A stretch of DNA of 64,000 nt from Actinoplanes philippinensis (GTDB lineage: Bacteria > Actinomycetota > Actinomycetes > Mycobacteriales > Micromonosporaceae): NCBI RefSeq assembly GCF_900113015.1, contig NZ_FONV01000017.1:1-64000 (forward strand), written 5' to 3'. Below the pieces are notes generated by a model. The model was not told the DNA's origin. It saw nothing but the letters and a program-made list of their open reading frames with translations, and searched no databases. The translations under genes and the position numbers were made by a program. This document shows, one piece after another, positions 7,829 to 15,316 of this stretch. Numbering within the stretch: position 1 is the first letter of the stretch; each line of letters opens with the position of its first letter.

Positions 7829-8697
7829 ACGTCCCCAGCTCGTCCCACGCGGTCTCCGCCTCGTGCTCCGGCGCCACCGGCCGGCCGGCTACCCGCGAGG
7901 CCGAGCTCGTCGAGCTGGTCGACCCGGCCGGCGGCGTCACCGGGACCGCCACGGTCCTCGACGCGCACGAGGCGCCCGGGATGCTGCACCGGGCCTTCTC
8001 GGTCTTCCTGCGCCGGCCCGACGGACGGGTCCTGCTGCAACAGCGGGCCGCCGTGAAGACCCGCTTCCCGCTGCGCTGGGGCAACACCTGCTGCGGACAT
8101 CCGGTGCCGGGCGAGGCGGTGGCGATCTCCGCCGGCCGGCGGCTGCGCGAGGAGCTCGACGTCACAGCGATGCCGCTGCGCGAGGTCGGCGTCTACGTGT
8201 ACTTCGCCGAGGACCCGGTCACCGGGCGGGTGGAACGCGAGTACGACCACGTGCTGCTCGGTGACGTGCCGGCCGATGTGGAGGTCCGTCCCGATCCGGA
8301 CGAGGTGGCGACACTGCGCTGGGTGACCGTCGACGACCTGCTCCGGGAGATCGAGGGCTCGCCTTCGGCGTACGCCCCCTGGCTCGAAGGGGTGACCCGG
8401 CGCCTGGCCGCCCACCTCGACCACCAGCCTCCCTTCGCTTCCGGGGCGTCCTCGACGTCCGCCGGGCCCTCGGAGTCCTCCGCATCGTCCGCGGCACTGG
8501 CCATCACGGATTCCTCTGCGACACTGCCCATCACGGATTCCTCCGCGGCGCTAACCATCGCGGATTCCTCCGCGGCACTGCCCATCGCGGATTCCTCCGC
8601 GGCGCTAACCATCGCGGATTCCTCCGCGGCACTGACCGGAACAGACTCCTCCGCGGCACTGACCGCCTCGGCACCGGAGCGGTCGGGTGGCAAATGA
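7825..8697 (+). CDS. idi: Isopentenyl-diphosphate delta-isomerase (type I) with repetitive C-terminal tail
   Basis: A Nudix-fold enzyme that interconverts IPP and DMAPP. Residues 1-205 form a complete type I Idi: RAFSVFLRR, LLQQRA, the active-site Cys in NTCCGHP, and the metal-binding Glu pair in VEREYDHVL. The ATG at 7825 overlaps the crtI stop (ATGA) and has GGAGG 7 nt upstream. Unusually, about 80 extra residues follow, including seven 9-residue Ser/Ala/Leu-rich repeats (residues 221-283). Typical bacterial Idi ends near residue 180-200. The 3' end overlaps the start of the regulator gene by 11 nt, so the tail could have been gained by stop-codon loss and repeat expansion. Confidence 0.9.
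   Translation: MNVPSSSHAVSASCSGATGRPATREAELVELVDPAGGVTGTATVLDAHEAPGMLHRAFSVFLRRPDGRVLLQQRAAVKTRFPLRWGNTCCGHPVPGEAVAISAGRRLREELDVTAMPLREVGVYVYFAEDPVTGRVEREYDHVLLGDVPADVEVRPDPDEVATLRWVTVDDLLREIEGSPSAYAPWLEGVTRRLAAHLDHQPPFASGASSTSAGPSESSASSAALAITDSSATLPITDSSAALTIADSSAALPIADSSAALTIADSSAALTGTDSSAALTASAPERSGGK
8485..8673 (+). repeat. Seven tandem 27-bp repeats inside idi
   Basis: Seven in-frame 27-nt units encode SSAALxIxD-type nonapeptides. Units 3 to 5 are nearly identical (SSAALTIAD, SSAALPIAD, SSAALTIAD) and the outer ones are diverged. The array is confined to the idi C-terminal tail. Confidence 0.9.
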
Positions 8698-9904
8698 CGG
8701 CCTGAGCGCCGGAGCCGCCGCGCGCCGCCTCGGCGTCGCGGTGACCACCTTGCGCACGTGGCATCAGCGGTACGGTCTCGGGCCCAGCCGGCACGAGCCC
8801 GGACATCATCGGCGCTACACCGTCGAGGACATGATCCGTCTGCAGGTCATGCAGCGGCTCACCGCGCAGGGTGTGGCGCCCGCGGAGGCCGCGGCCTGGG
8901 CTCGGCGCTCACCCGGCCCCGAGCCGGACGCCATGACCGCCACGGACGTCGCTCCGGCCTCCGAATCGCCCGAGCCAGCTTCCGGGGCATCTGCCCCGCT
9001 CTCCGGATCGGTCTCTGGATCGGCCTCTGGATCTTCCGCGCCCGACCCCGGATCACCTGGCCCGGCCTCCGGATCACCCGGGCTGGCTTCCGGGGCGTCC
9101 GCACAGGCTTCCGGGGCGTCCGCACGGGCTTCCGGGTCGCTCGCGCCGGGTGACTCGGCCGATCCCGCTCTTCGGGCCGCTGCTGCCGCCGCCCGTGAGT
9201 CGATTCTGGCGCTCGTCGAGTCGGGGGCCATGATCGCCGACGTCGGCCTCGGTGACGGCCGGGCCGGAGGCGGGCAGACCATCGCGCTCGGCCCCCGCGT
9301 CGATCCGGCCGCCCGTGGACTGGCCCGGGCGGCGATGCGCCTGGACGGGCCGTCGATGCGCTACATCCTCGAGTCGGCGGTCACCCATCGCGGCGTGATC
9401 TCCGCCTGGACCAACGTGATGATGCCGGTGCTGATCGGCATCGGCGAACGGTACGAGGCGACCAAACGGTTCATCGAGGTCGAGCACCTGCTGTCCCGCG
9501 CGATCACCGAGGCGCTCAGCATCGTGCCCCGGCCGCCCCGTGAACTGGCTCCCCGAGTCCTGCTGGCCGCGGCCGACGAGGAGCAGCACACCCTGCCGCT
9601 GGAGGCGCTGGCGGCCGCACTGGCCGAGAACGGGGTGCCCAGCCGCCTCCTCGGTGCCCGGGTGCCGTCCCGGGCGCTGGTGGACGCGGTGGACCGTACC
9701 GGGCCGGCCGTGGTGGTCCTCTGGTCCCAGTTGCCCGGCACCGGCAACGTGGCCCAGCTGGAGTGCCTGATGGCCCTGCCGCACCCGCCGCTCGTGATCG
9801 CGGCCGCCGGACCGGGCTGGCCACTGGCCGATCTGCCCCCCACGGTGACCCCGTTGAGCGGCCTGGCCGAGGCGGTACGTGTGGTCCGCTCCGCCAACGC
9901 CTGA
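8687..9904 (+). CDS. MerR-type regulator with cobalamin-binding domain (LitR/CarH-like photoreceptor)
   Basis: 405 residues. Residues 1-75 are a MerR winged helix (AARRLGVAVTTLRTWHQRYGL, HRRYTVEDM). Residues 85-165 are a low-complexity Ala/Ser/Gly/Pro linker. The remainder is a CarH-like helical bundle plus a B12-binding Rossmann fold. The lower axial His is H301 in DEEQH. The SxL motif reads WSQL. The CarH gate motif W-x9-E-H appears here as Y256-x9-E266-H267. CarH/LitR proteins bind adenosylcobalamin in the dark, repress carotenoid genes and release DNA in light. Position at the end of crtE-crtI-idi supports that role. The GTG at 8687 overlaps idi by 11 nt, and no other in-frame start fits the MerR fold better. 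Confidence 0.85.
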   Translation: MANDGLSAGAAARRLGVAVTTLRTWHQRYGLGPSRHEPGHHRRYTVEDMIRLQVMQRLTAQGVAPAEAAAWARRSPGPEPDAMTATDVAPASESPEPASGASAPLSGSVSGSASGSSAPDPGSPGPASGSPGLASGASAQASGASARASGSLAPGDSADPALRAAAAAARESILALVESGAMIADVGLGDGRAGGGQTIALGPRVDPAARGLARAAMRLDGPSMRYILESAVTHRGVISAWTNVMMPVLIGIGERYEATKRFIEVEHLLSRAITEALSIVPRPPRELAPRVLLAAADEEQHTLPLEALAAALAENGVPSRLLGARVPSRALVDAVDRTGPAVVVLWSQLPGTGNVAQLECLMALPHPPLVIAAAGPGWPLADLPPTVTPLSGLAEAVRVVRSANA

Positions 9905-10075
9905 CGTTTCCCCTGGTCAGAGCCGTGTTTGCAAGAAAGGGGGATACCGATTTGAAGATCAGGACGGGCATCGCATATGCTTTGCATGCCTCAAGCGGGG
10001 GGCGCGGTTGGGGCCACAAACCACCAAGCGTTGCCGATCGCGCAGCCAGCGCGATGTGCAATGATGGCGGAAGAT

Positions 10076-10148
10076 GCCCTCATCGTCTAGTGGCCTAGGA
10101 CGCCGCCCTTTCAAGGCGGTAGCACGGGTTCGAATCCCGTTGGGGGTA
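10076..10148 (+). tRNA. tRNA-Glu (UUC)
   Basis: 73 nt cloverleaf. Acceptor GCCCTCA pairs with TGGGGGT, the anticodon stem is CCGCC/GGCGG and the anticodon is TTC at 10110-10112. The T-arm reads CGGGTTCGAATCCCG. CCA is not encoded. Confidence 0.97.
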
Positions 10149-10205
10149 CTGGTAAGTTAGTGGTCGCAAGCCACTGGCGAGCCAAGCAAGACAGTTACAT
10201 AGCAA

Positions 10206-10279
10206 GGTCCTGTGGAGCAGTTGGAGTGCTCGCCGCCCTGTCAAGGCGGAGGTCGCGGGTTCAAGTCCCGTCAGGACCG
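10206..10279 (+). tRNA. tRNA-Asp (GUC)
   Basis: 74 nt. Acceptor GGTCCTG pairs with CAGGACC, the discriminator is G, the anticodon stem is CCGCC/GGCGG and the anticodon is GTC at 10240-10242. The T-arm reads CGGGTTCAAGTCCCG. CCA is not encoded. It lies 57 nt after tRNA-Glu. Confidence 0.97.
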
Positions 10280-10292
10280 CAAGTAAGTTCAC

Positions 10293-10366
10293 GGCCAGGT
10301 AGCTCAGTTGGTACGAGCGTCCGACTGAAAATCGGAAGGTCGGCGGTTCGACCCCGCCCCTGGCCA
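10293..10366 (+). tRNA. tRNA-Phe (GAA)
   Basis: 74 nt. Acceptor GGCCAGG pairs with CCTGGCC, the discriminator is A, the anticodon stem is TCCGA/TCGGA and the anticodon is GAA at 10327-10329. It is 13 nt after tRNA-Asp, so Glu-Asp-Phe is probably one transcript, a common actinobacterial arrangement. Confidence 0.97.
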
Positions 10367-10546
10367 CCGTCACCGAAACTCGGTACGAAAGCCCTCACCT
10401 GCGGAAACGCGGCTGGGGGCTTCGTCCATTTCCCGGGGTTCGACGGTGAGCCGGAAGCCACGACGGCGCCCGGCCGCCAAAAGCGATCGTCACTGCCCGA
10501 CACCGTCCCTACAGTGACAGGCGGGTCACGATCAGGAGGTCCGACG

Positions 10547-10858
10547 ATGGCCATACCGCGCGGCGGCAGCCGACTCATCACCGTCGACGGCACGGTCTAT
10601 CGCTGGGCGGTCAGAGCCAAACCGACCTACGACCAGGGACTCAACTGGGCGCCGCTGACCTTCGCCGTCGAGCTGGCTGACACGCCGGGCCAGGTTCTCT
10701 CCGTGCAGACCGGTTCGCCCCGGCTGGACAACTGGCTCGGCCTGCCGGGGACGCCCGTCACGCCTCTGACTGTCGAACAGAGCATCCGGGCAGCCCTTGC
10801 CGCAGGTTGGCAGCCAGATCGCAGCAACGGCTTCTTCAAGCTCACGCTGGACGCCTGA
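10547..10858 (+). CDS. Conserved hypothetical protein (103 aa)
   Basis: The ATG at 10547 is preceded by a strong AGGAGG 9 nt upstream. The product is soluble-looking and begins MAIPRGGSRLITVDGTVYRW. It contains the pattern VEQSIRAALAAGWQPD and ends FFKLTLDA. I do not recognise a family with an assigned function. It follows the tRNA cluster and ends before a bidirectional terminator, so it looks like a single-gene unit. Confidence 0.75.
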   Translation: MAIPRGGSRLITVDGTVYRWAVRAKPTYDQGLNWAPLTFAVELADTPGQVLSVQTGSPRLDNWLGLPGTPVTPLTVEQSIRAALAAGWQPDRSNGFFKLTLDA

Positions 10859-10884
10859 AAAGCCGGTGCGCCGGGCTGGAACAG

Positions 10885-10932
10885 CGATCGGTGTGGGGGA
10901 CCGCACCTGAGTGGCGACCCCCACACCGATCG
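10885..10932. terminator. Bidirectional terminator between convergent genes
   Basis: Perfect 15-bp arms (10885-10899 and 10918-10932, core GATCGGTGTGGGGG) with an 18-nt loop lie between the stop codons of the hypothetical gene and the beta-propeller gene. A poly-U run is lacking, as is common in high-GC actinobacteria. Confidence 0.75.
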
Positions 10933-10937
10933 GCTGG

Positions 10938-12587
10938 TCACTGGATGACGAAGGTCCGGCCGGTGGCCGAGGAGGACTTGCCGAACTGGTCGCCCGCGAA
11001 CTTGGCCACCAGGCGGTACTTCACCTTCTTGTTCGCTGAAGCAAGGCCGATGTAGTAGCGGCCGGAGGCGTCGAGGGGGAAGTCCTTCGCCTGCAGGGTC
11101 TTCCACTTGCTGCCGGACTTGCCCTGCAGCACGGCGGTGATCCAGCGGCCGTTGACGGGTGAGGAGACCGCCACCTTGATGACGATGTTCTTCTTGTCGC
11201 GGAAGTAGGCGACCTTCTTCACCGTCTTGTACTGGCCGGAGAGGGTGACCGTGGTGGTCGTGACGGTCTTGTAGGCGGCCGTGGCGGACGACGGCTTGTT
11301 GCTGTCGTCGCCGTCGTAGTAGGCGGTGATCGCTCCGCCCGCCGGCGCCGGGATGTCGACCGTCGCCGCGCCCGACTGGTTCGTCGTGGCGGTCACGGTC
11401 AGTTCACCGGCCGGGCTGGAGCGGACGAACCGGACCGTCACGCCCGGGTGGCCGGGCACGGTGGCGGTGGCGCGGACCTTGGCACCGGCCTTCGCGGGCG
11501 CAACGAGCTTCAGTTCGGTGGTCGTCACTGCCTGGGCGGGGGGCGTCTCGAAGCCGGCGGCCAGGTAGTAGACGTTCGGCTGATCGGAGCGGCTGTTGAA
11601 TTCGTCGAGGATCGCGTAGAGGCGATTGTCGTCGGCGGACCAGGTCAGGGTTCCGGACAGGGGTGCCGGGCGGTTGTAGGCGGCCTTCGGGTGGGCGTTG
11701 CCGGAGAAGACCTGGGTGCCAGCGGCGACGTCGAACGCGACGATGTTGCCGCCCGGCCCGTAGGCGCTGTCGACCCCGCCTCCGATCATGGTGCCGTCGT
11801 GCGAGTAGGCGACATCGGTCGGGTATGGGCCGGTCTCGAACGATCCGGCCACCGACAGGGTGGCGGCGTCGTACTGCGCCAGGTGGTACGGCGAGCCCGC
11901 GGCCGTGGCGACCTTGCTGCCGTCGGGGCTGATCGCGACCCGGTCGAGGGAGCTGCCGGTGTCCTTCTGTGCCAGCTCGGTGACGGTCGCCCCGTCGACG
12001 CGGTAGGTGAAGACCGGGCCGTTGCTGATGCCGCCGACTCCCGCCACGAGAGTGTTCCCGGCGCCGGCGAGCAGTGGGGCGGCGTACATCCTGGTGGTCT
12101 TCACGGTCTGCGGGTCGGCGCCGGTGGTGGCGTCGACCGAGCCGAGGCTGCCGTCCCACTGGTCGCAGCCGGCGCCGTAGAACAGGCGGGACCCGGCGAA
12201 GGCGAGGTGGACCGGGCATTCACCGGTCGGGTAACGCCCGATCTCGGTCAGTGTGCCGGTGTCGAGGACGGCGATGGCGCCGGCCTGGCTGAGCGCCACG
12301 TACACCCGGTCGCCGGACGGTGACGCGAGGACGTCGCGCGCTCCGAACATCCCGGTGACGCTCTTCTGGGTCACGCCGTCGGTGCCGAGGACGGCGACCG
12401 TGTTGCCGTCGGAGACGAACAGCTTTCCGTTCGCCGCCGCCATGCTCTTCGGCGTGGCCAGTGTCGTGGGCTTCGTGGTGGTGTCGGTCACCGCGACCGC
12501 TTGTGCCGGTGCGGCGGCGATGAGGGTGGCGGCGACGACACCGGCGGTGGCCAGTGCGGCAGCTGCCGGGCGGGAGCTCAGAGGCAT
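10938..12587 (-). CDS. Secreted YVTN/beta-propeller protein with Ig-like domains
   Basis: 549 residues with a clear Sec signal peptide (hydrophobic stretch ending APAQAVA near residue 31). Residues 40-345 contain repeated beta-propeller blades (for example SPSGDRVYVAL, SPDGSKVATAAG, SHDGTMIGGG). An Ig-like domain of the big-repeat type (ATVPGHPGVTVRF, AYYDGDDSNKPSSATA) spans about 355-445. A final beta domain (SGQYKTVKKV to TFVIQ) resembles a second Ig-like fold. It is probably an extracellular or wall-associated structural or binding protein. No catalytic residues are evident and no anchor is seen. Confidence 0.8.
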   Translation of the reverse strand: MPLSSRPAAAALATAGVVAATLIAAAPAQAVAVTDTTTKPTTLATPKSMAAANGKLFVSDGNTVAVLGTDGVTQKSVTGMFGARDVLASPSGDRVYVALSQAGAIAVLDTGTLTEIGRYPTGECPVHLAFAGSRLFYGAGCDQWDGSLGSVDATTGADPQTVKTTRMYAAPLLAGAGNTLVAGVGGISNGPVFTYRVDGATVTELAQKDTGSSLDRVAISPDGSKVATAAGSPYHLAQYDAATLSVAGSFETGPYPTDVAYSHDGTMIGGGVDSAYGPGGNIVAFDVAAGTQVFSGNAHPKAAYNRPAPLSGTLTWSADDNRLYAILDEFNSRSDQPNVYYLAAGFETPPAQAVTTTELKLVAPAKAGAKVRATATVPGHPGVTVRFVRSSPAGELTVTATTNQSGAATVDIPAPAGGAITAYYDGDDSNKPSSATAAYKTVTTTTVTLSGQYKTVKKVAYFRDKKNIVIKVAVSSPVNGRWITAVLQGKSGSKWKTLQAKDFPLDASGRYYIGLASANKKVKYRLVAKFAGDQFGKSSSATGRTFVIQ

Positions 12588-12698
12588 TACGCGGGGGTCC
12601 TTAGGTCAGTCGCTGGGGGTGCGCTCTGCGATCGGCGGCGGAGCGACTGTCCTTTAGGAGAACCGGAGGCTCGGCGGTCAAAGGGGGGAGAACGGTGG

Positions 12699-14057
12699 AT
12701 GGACTTGCTTGACTGCCCCTCCAATACTCTAGGGATGGACGTGAATACGGGGAGTGGCATTCCCGAGATGCCTGCGGAGGTCGTCGTCGATCTGACGGCC
12801 GCCGAGGCTGCGGCGGGTACGGCGAAGACGGTGGCCGTACCGCCGGACGGCACGCCCGTCATGATCTATTTCCCGCCCGGCGCCCGGGACGGGATGGTGC
12901 AGAACGTCGAGTTGCCGTGGGTCGATCCGGCCACCGGTGCGACCTCCCGGCGGACGGTGGCGGTCGCCATCCGGGTGGTGGCCCCCGCCGGCGCCGTGCC
13001 CCCGTACGGAACACCGCCTCCCGCTCCCGGCTATCTCGGGGCCGGTTATGCCGCGCCGCAGCAACGCCGGTTCAGCCAGCGGGCCAAGGTCGTCGCCGTG
13101 GCGCTGGGCATCGTCCTCGTCGGCGGCATCTGCCTGGTGCCGACGCTCTTCCGCGGGAGCAACGCCGACACCACCAAGAACGCCGCCGGTGACGTCACCA
13201 CGACGACCACGACGCCGGCGACCGAGGTGACCACCACCGCGGCAGCGGCGCCGCCGCTGGACCCGGCCGCGTTCCAGAGTTCGCTCGACGCCGCCGACAA
13301 GGAGCTGGCCGCGGCGCTCGGCAACCTGCGCAAGGCCAGCACTCCCCGGGCGGTGTCCGGCGCCGCCGACGCTTTCGCGCAGGCGGTCCAGACGCAGGCG
13401 TCCGCGCTGTCCGGTGTGACGGCGCCGGCCGCTGCCACCGCGGCGCACAGCGACCTGGTCTCGGCCCTGTCGGCGCTGGAGAGCGAGCTGACGTCGGTGT
13501 CCAGTTCCGCGGACAGTCGCAGCGTCTGCACCGGCGGCTCGGCCAGCGCCGCGCTCAGCCGGGCCGACGCGGCCGCCGATCTGCGGTCCGCGATCACGGC
13601 TCTCGCCGCCGCCGATCCGGCCGCGAAGTACCGGTTCGGCTCGTTCCTGCCGGCCGTCACCAAGGATCAGAACCGGCGTAAGGCCAACGGCACCTACCTG
13701 AGCCGTACGACCGGTGGCAGCGGCGAACTCAAGATCGACAACGGCAACAATGTGGACACCGTGATCAATCTGGTGAAGTCGGGTTCCAAGAAGCCGTCCG
13801 TGTCCGTCTACATCCGGGGGAACAAGAAGGTCACCACCGGCCGTATCAAGGACGGCACCTACCAGGTGTTCATGTCGTCGGGCACGGACTGGGACGGCAA
13901 GCGGTTCTCCCGCGACTGTCAGTTCAGCAAGTTCGACTCGCCGTTGAAGTTCACCACCACGTCCCGGCAGTACACGATCTGGGAGCTCAGCCTGAAGGTA
14001 CGGCTGGGCGGCAACGCCAGCTCGTCGGAGGTCGACCCCGACTCGTTCCCGAGCTGA
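12699..14057 (+). CDS. Single-pass membrane protein with DnaJ-C-like N-terminal domain
   Basis: 452 residues from the ATG at 12699 (GGGGGAG 8 nt upstream). A second ATG at 12735 is possible and has TACTCT just upstream, which would make a leaderless start. Residues about 25-95 (VVVDLTAAEAAAGTAKTVAVP then IYFPPGARDGMVQNVELPW) match the pattern of the DnaJ C-terminal substrate-binding fold. A Pro-rich linker and a transmembrane helix (VVAVALGIVLVGGICLVPTLF) follow, then a Thr-rich stalk, an Ala-rich helical region and a C-terminal beta-rich domain (KRFSRDCQF and onward) outside the cell. Function is unknown. The DnaJ resemblance is my reading of the pattern. Confidence 0.75.
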   Translation: MDLLDCPSNTLGMDVNTGSGIPEMPAEVVVDLTAAEAAAGTAKTVAVPPDGTPVMIYFPPGARDGMVQNVELPWVDPATGATSRRTVAVAIRVVAPAGAVPPYGTPPPAPGYLGAGYAAPQQRRFSQRAKVVAVALGIVLVGGICLVPTLFRGSNADTTKNAAGDVTTTTTTPATEVTTTAAAAPPLDPAAFQSSLDAADKELAAALGNLRKASTPRAVSGAADAFAQAVQTQASALSGVTAPAAATAAHSDLVSALSALESELTSVSSSADSRSVCTGGSASAALSRADAAADLRSAITALAAADPAAKYRFGSFLPAVTKDQNRRKANGTYLSRTTGGSGELKIDNGNNVDTVINLVKSGSKKPSVSVYIRGNKKVTTGRIKDGTYQVFMSSGTDWDGKRFSRDCQFSKFDSPLKFTTTSRQYTIWELSLKVRLGGNASSSEVDPDSFPS

Positions 14058-14067
14058 GCACACGACA

Positions 14068-14101
14068 CGAAACGGCCCGGCCATCTGGCCGGGCCGTTTC
14101 G
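14068..14101. terminator. Bidirectional terminator
   Basis: Perfect 16-bp arms (14068-14083 and 14086-14101, CGAAACGGCCCGGCCA and its complement) with a 2-nt centre, between convergent genes. The A/T-containing ends supply a short T tract in both directions. Confidence 0.85.
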
Positions 14102-14114
14102 GTGACGGTGACGA

Positions 14115-15173
14115 TCAGGGCTTGATGGCGAGGCTGCTCACGCCGCTGACGTTGATGTAGTCGGACCACTTCTTGTACTCGCAGCTGGAGTACTTGGCGC
14201 CCTTGAGGGCCAGGCACAGGTCGACGCTCGATCCGCCGTACAGCTTGTCCTTGGCCTTGGCGTTGCCGACCGGCTTGACCTTGCTGTTGATCTGCTCGCC
14301 GATCAGCAGGTCGGCGCCGGAGTCGCCCTTGAGGGTGTCGTTTCCGGACTCGCCGAACAGGGCGTCGGAGGAGCTGCCGCCGGAGATGGTGTCGTTGCCG
14401 GTGCCACCGTAGATCTCGTCGTAGCCGGACTCGCCGTAGATGGTGTCGTTGCCCGAGCCGCCCCAGACGGTGTCGCCGTTGTAGTCGGCGTCCGCGCCGG
14501 AACCCGCGTAGATCTTGTCGTTGCCGGACTGGCCGTAGATCTTGTCGAGGCCGTTCGCGCCGTTCAGCAGGTCGGCGCCGGTGCCACCGTAGAGCGTGTC
14601 GTTGCCGTCCTGGCCGAAGACGCGGTCGTTGCCGGCGCCGGCCGAGATGCTGTCGTTGCCGCTGTAGCCGTAGATCTTGTCGTCGCCGGCCTGGCCCCAG
14701 ATGGAGTCGTTGCCCGCGCCGCCGTAGACGGTGTCGTTGCCGGTGCCCGCGTCGAGCCGGTCGGCCGCCGTCCCACCGGTGATGGTGTCGTTGCCGGTGC
14801 CGCCGTTGGCGACCAGGCGGACCGACGTCTGGTTCTTGACCCAGTCGTTCAGGTCGCCGAGGTTCACGGTGATCGCGGAGGCCGGGTCGGTGGTGGTGCA
14901 GGCGACCTTGGTGGCGTCGCCCGCGATGGCGGCACAGCCCTCGCCCGCGGTGATGGCGACCTTGTCGTCAAGGATGACGACCCCGCCGGAGATGGTGATG
15001 GCGAGGCCGTTGGCCTGGCCGGCCGCTGCGGTGAACTCGACTCCGCTGGTCCCGACGACCTTCGCGGTGCCGGCCGCGGCGGCCTGAGCCGGGGCGGAGA
15101 GCAGGGCGGTGGAGCCGATCGCCGCCGCGGTGGCGCCGATGACGGACAGGGCCCGGCGGTTGAGCAAGAACAT
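14115..15173 (-). CDS. Secreted RTX-type calcium-binding repeat protein
   Basis: 352 residues. A Sec signal peptide (AALLSAPAQAAAA type) is followed by a beta domain (residues 35-115). About 17 RTX nonapeptide repeats of the GGxGNDTIx type follow to residue about 305 (GGTGNDTITGG, GGAGNDSIWGQ, GGSGNDTIYGE). The C-terminal part has two Cys. RTX repeats fold into calcium-loaded parallel beta rolls outside the cell. No type I secretion genes are nearby and the signal peptide suggests Sec export. Next to it is a paralogue with the same layout. Confidence 0.88.
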   Translation of the reverse strand: MFLLNRRALSVIGATAAAIGSTALLSAPAQAAAAGTAKVVGTSGVEFTAAAGQANGLAITISGGVVILDDKVAITAGEGCAAIAGDATKVACTTTDPASAITVNLGDLNDWVKNQTSVRLVANGGTGNDTITGGTAADRLDAGTGNDTVYGGAGNDSIWGQAGDDKIYGYSGNDSISAGAGNDRVFGQDGNDTLYGGTGADLLNGANGLDKIYGQSGNDKIYAGSGADADYNGDTVWGGSGNDTIYGESGYDEIYGGTGNDTISGGSSSDALFGESGNDTLKGDSGADLLIGEQINSKVKPVGNAKAKDKLYGGSSVDLCLALKGAKYSSCEYKKWSDYINVSGVSSLAIKP

Positions 15174-15316
15174 GTGTGTTCCCCCGTGTCGAGGTTGGCG
15201 CGATGATCCGGCCGACCGAGGTCACGAGCGTAGAACGCTACCGTTTCGACGTCACCAGGCAATTCCGTGACCTGAATCACTTTCGGACACGAAACGGCCG
15301 ATCGGAGGAGGGGACG

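Noticed and set aside
8485..9170. CRISPR-like array
   Set aside because: The repeats are contiguous, in frame and without spacers, so they are coding tandem repeats.
10076..10366. tRNA cluster as an integration site (att)
   Set aside because: No integrase, no repeated tRNA 3' end downstream and no mobile genes in the following 10 kb.
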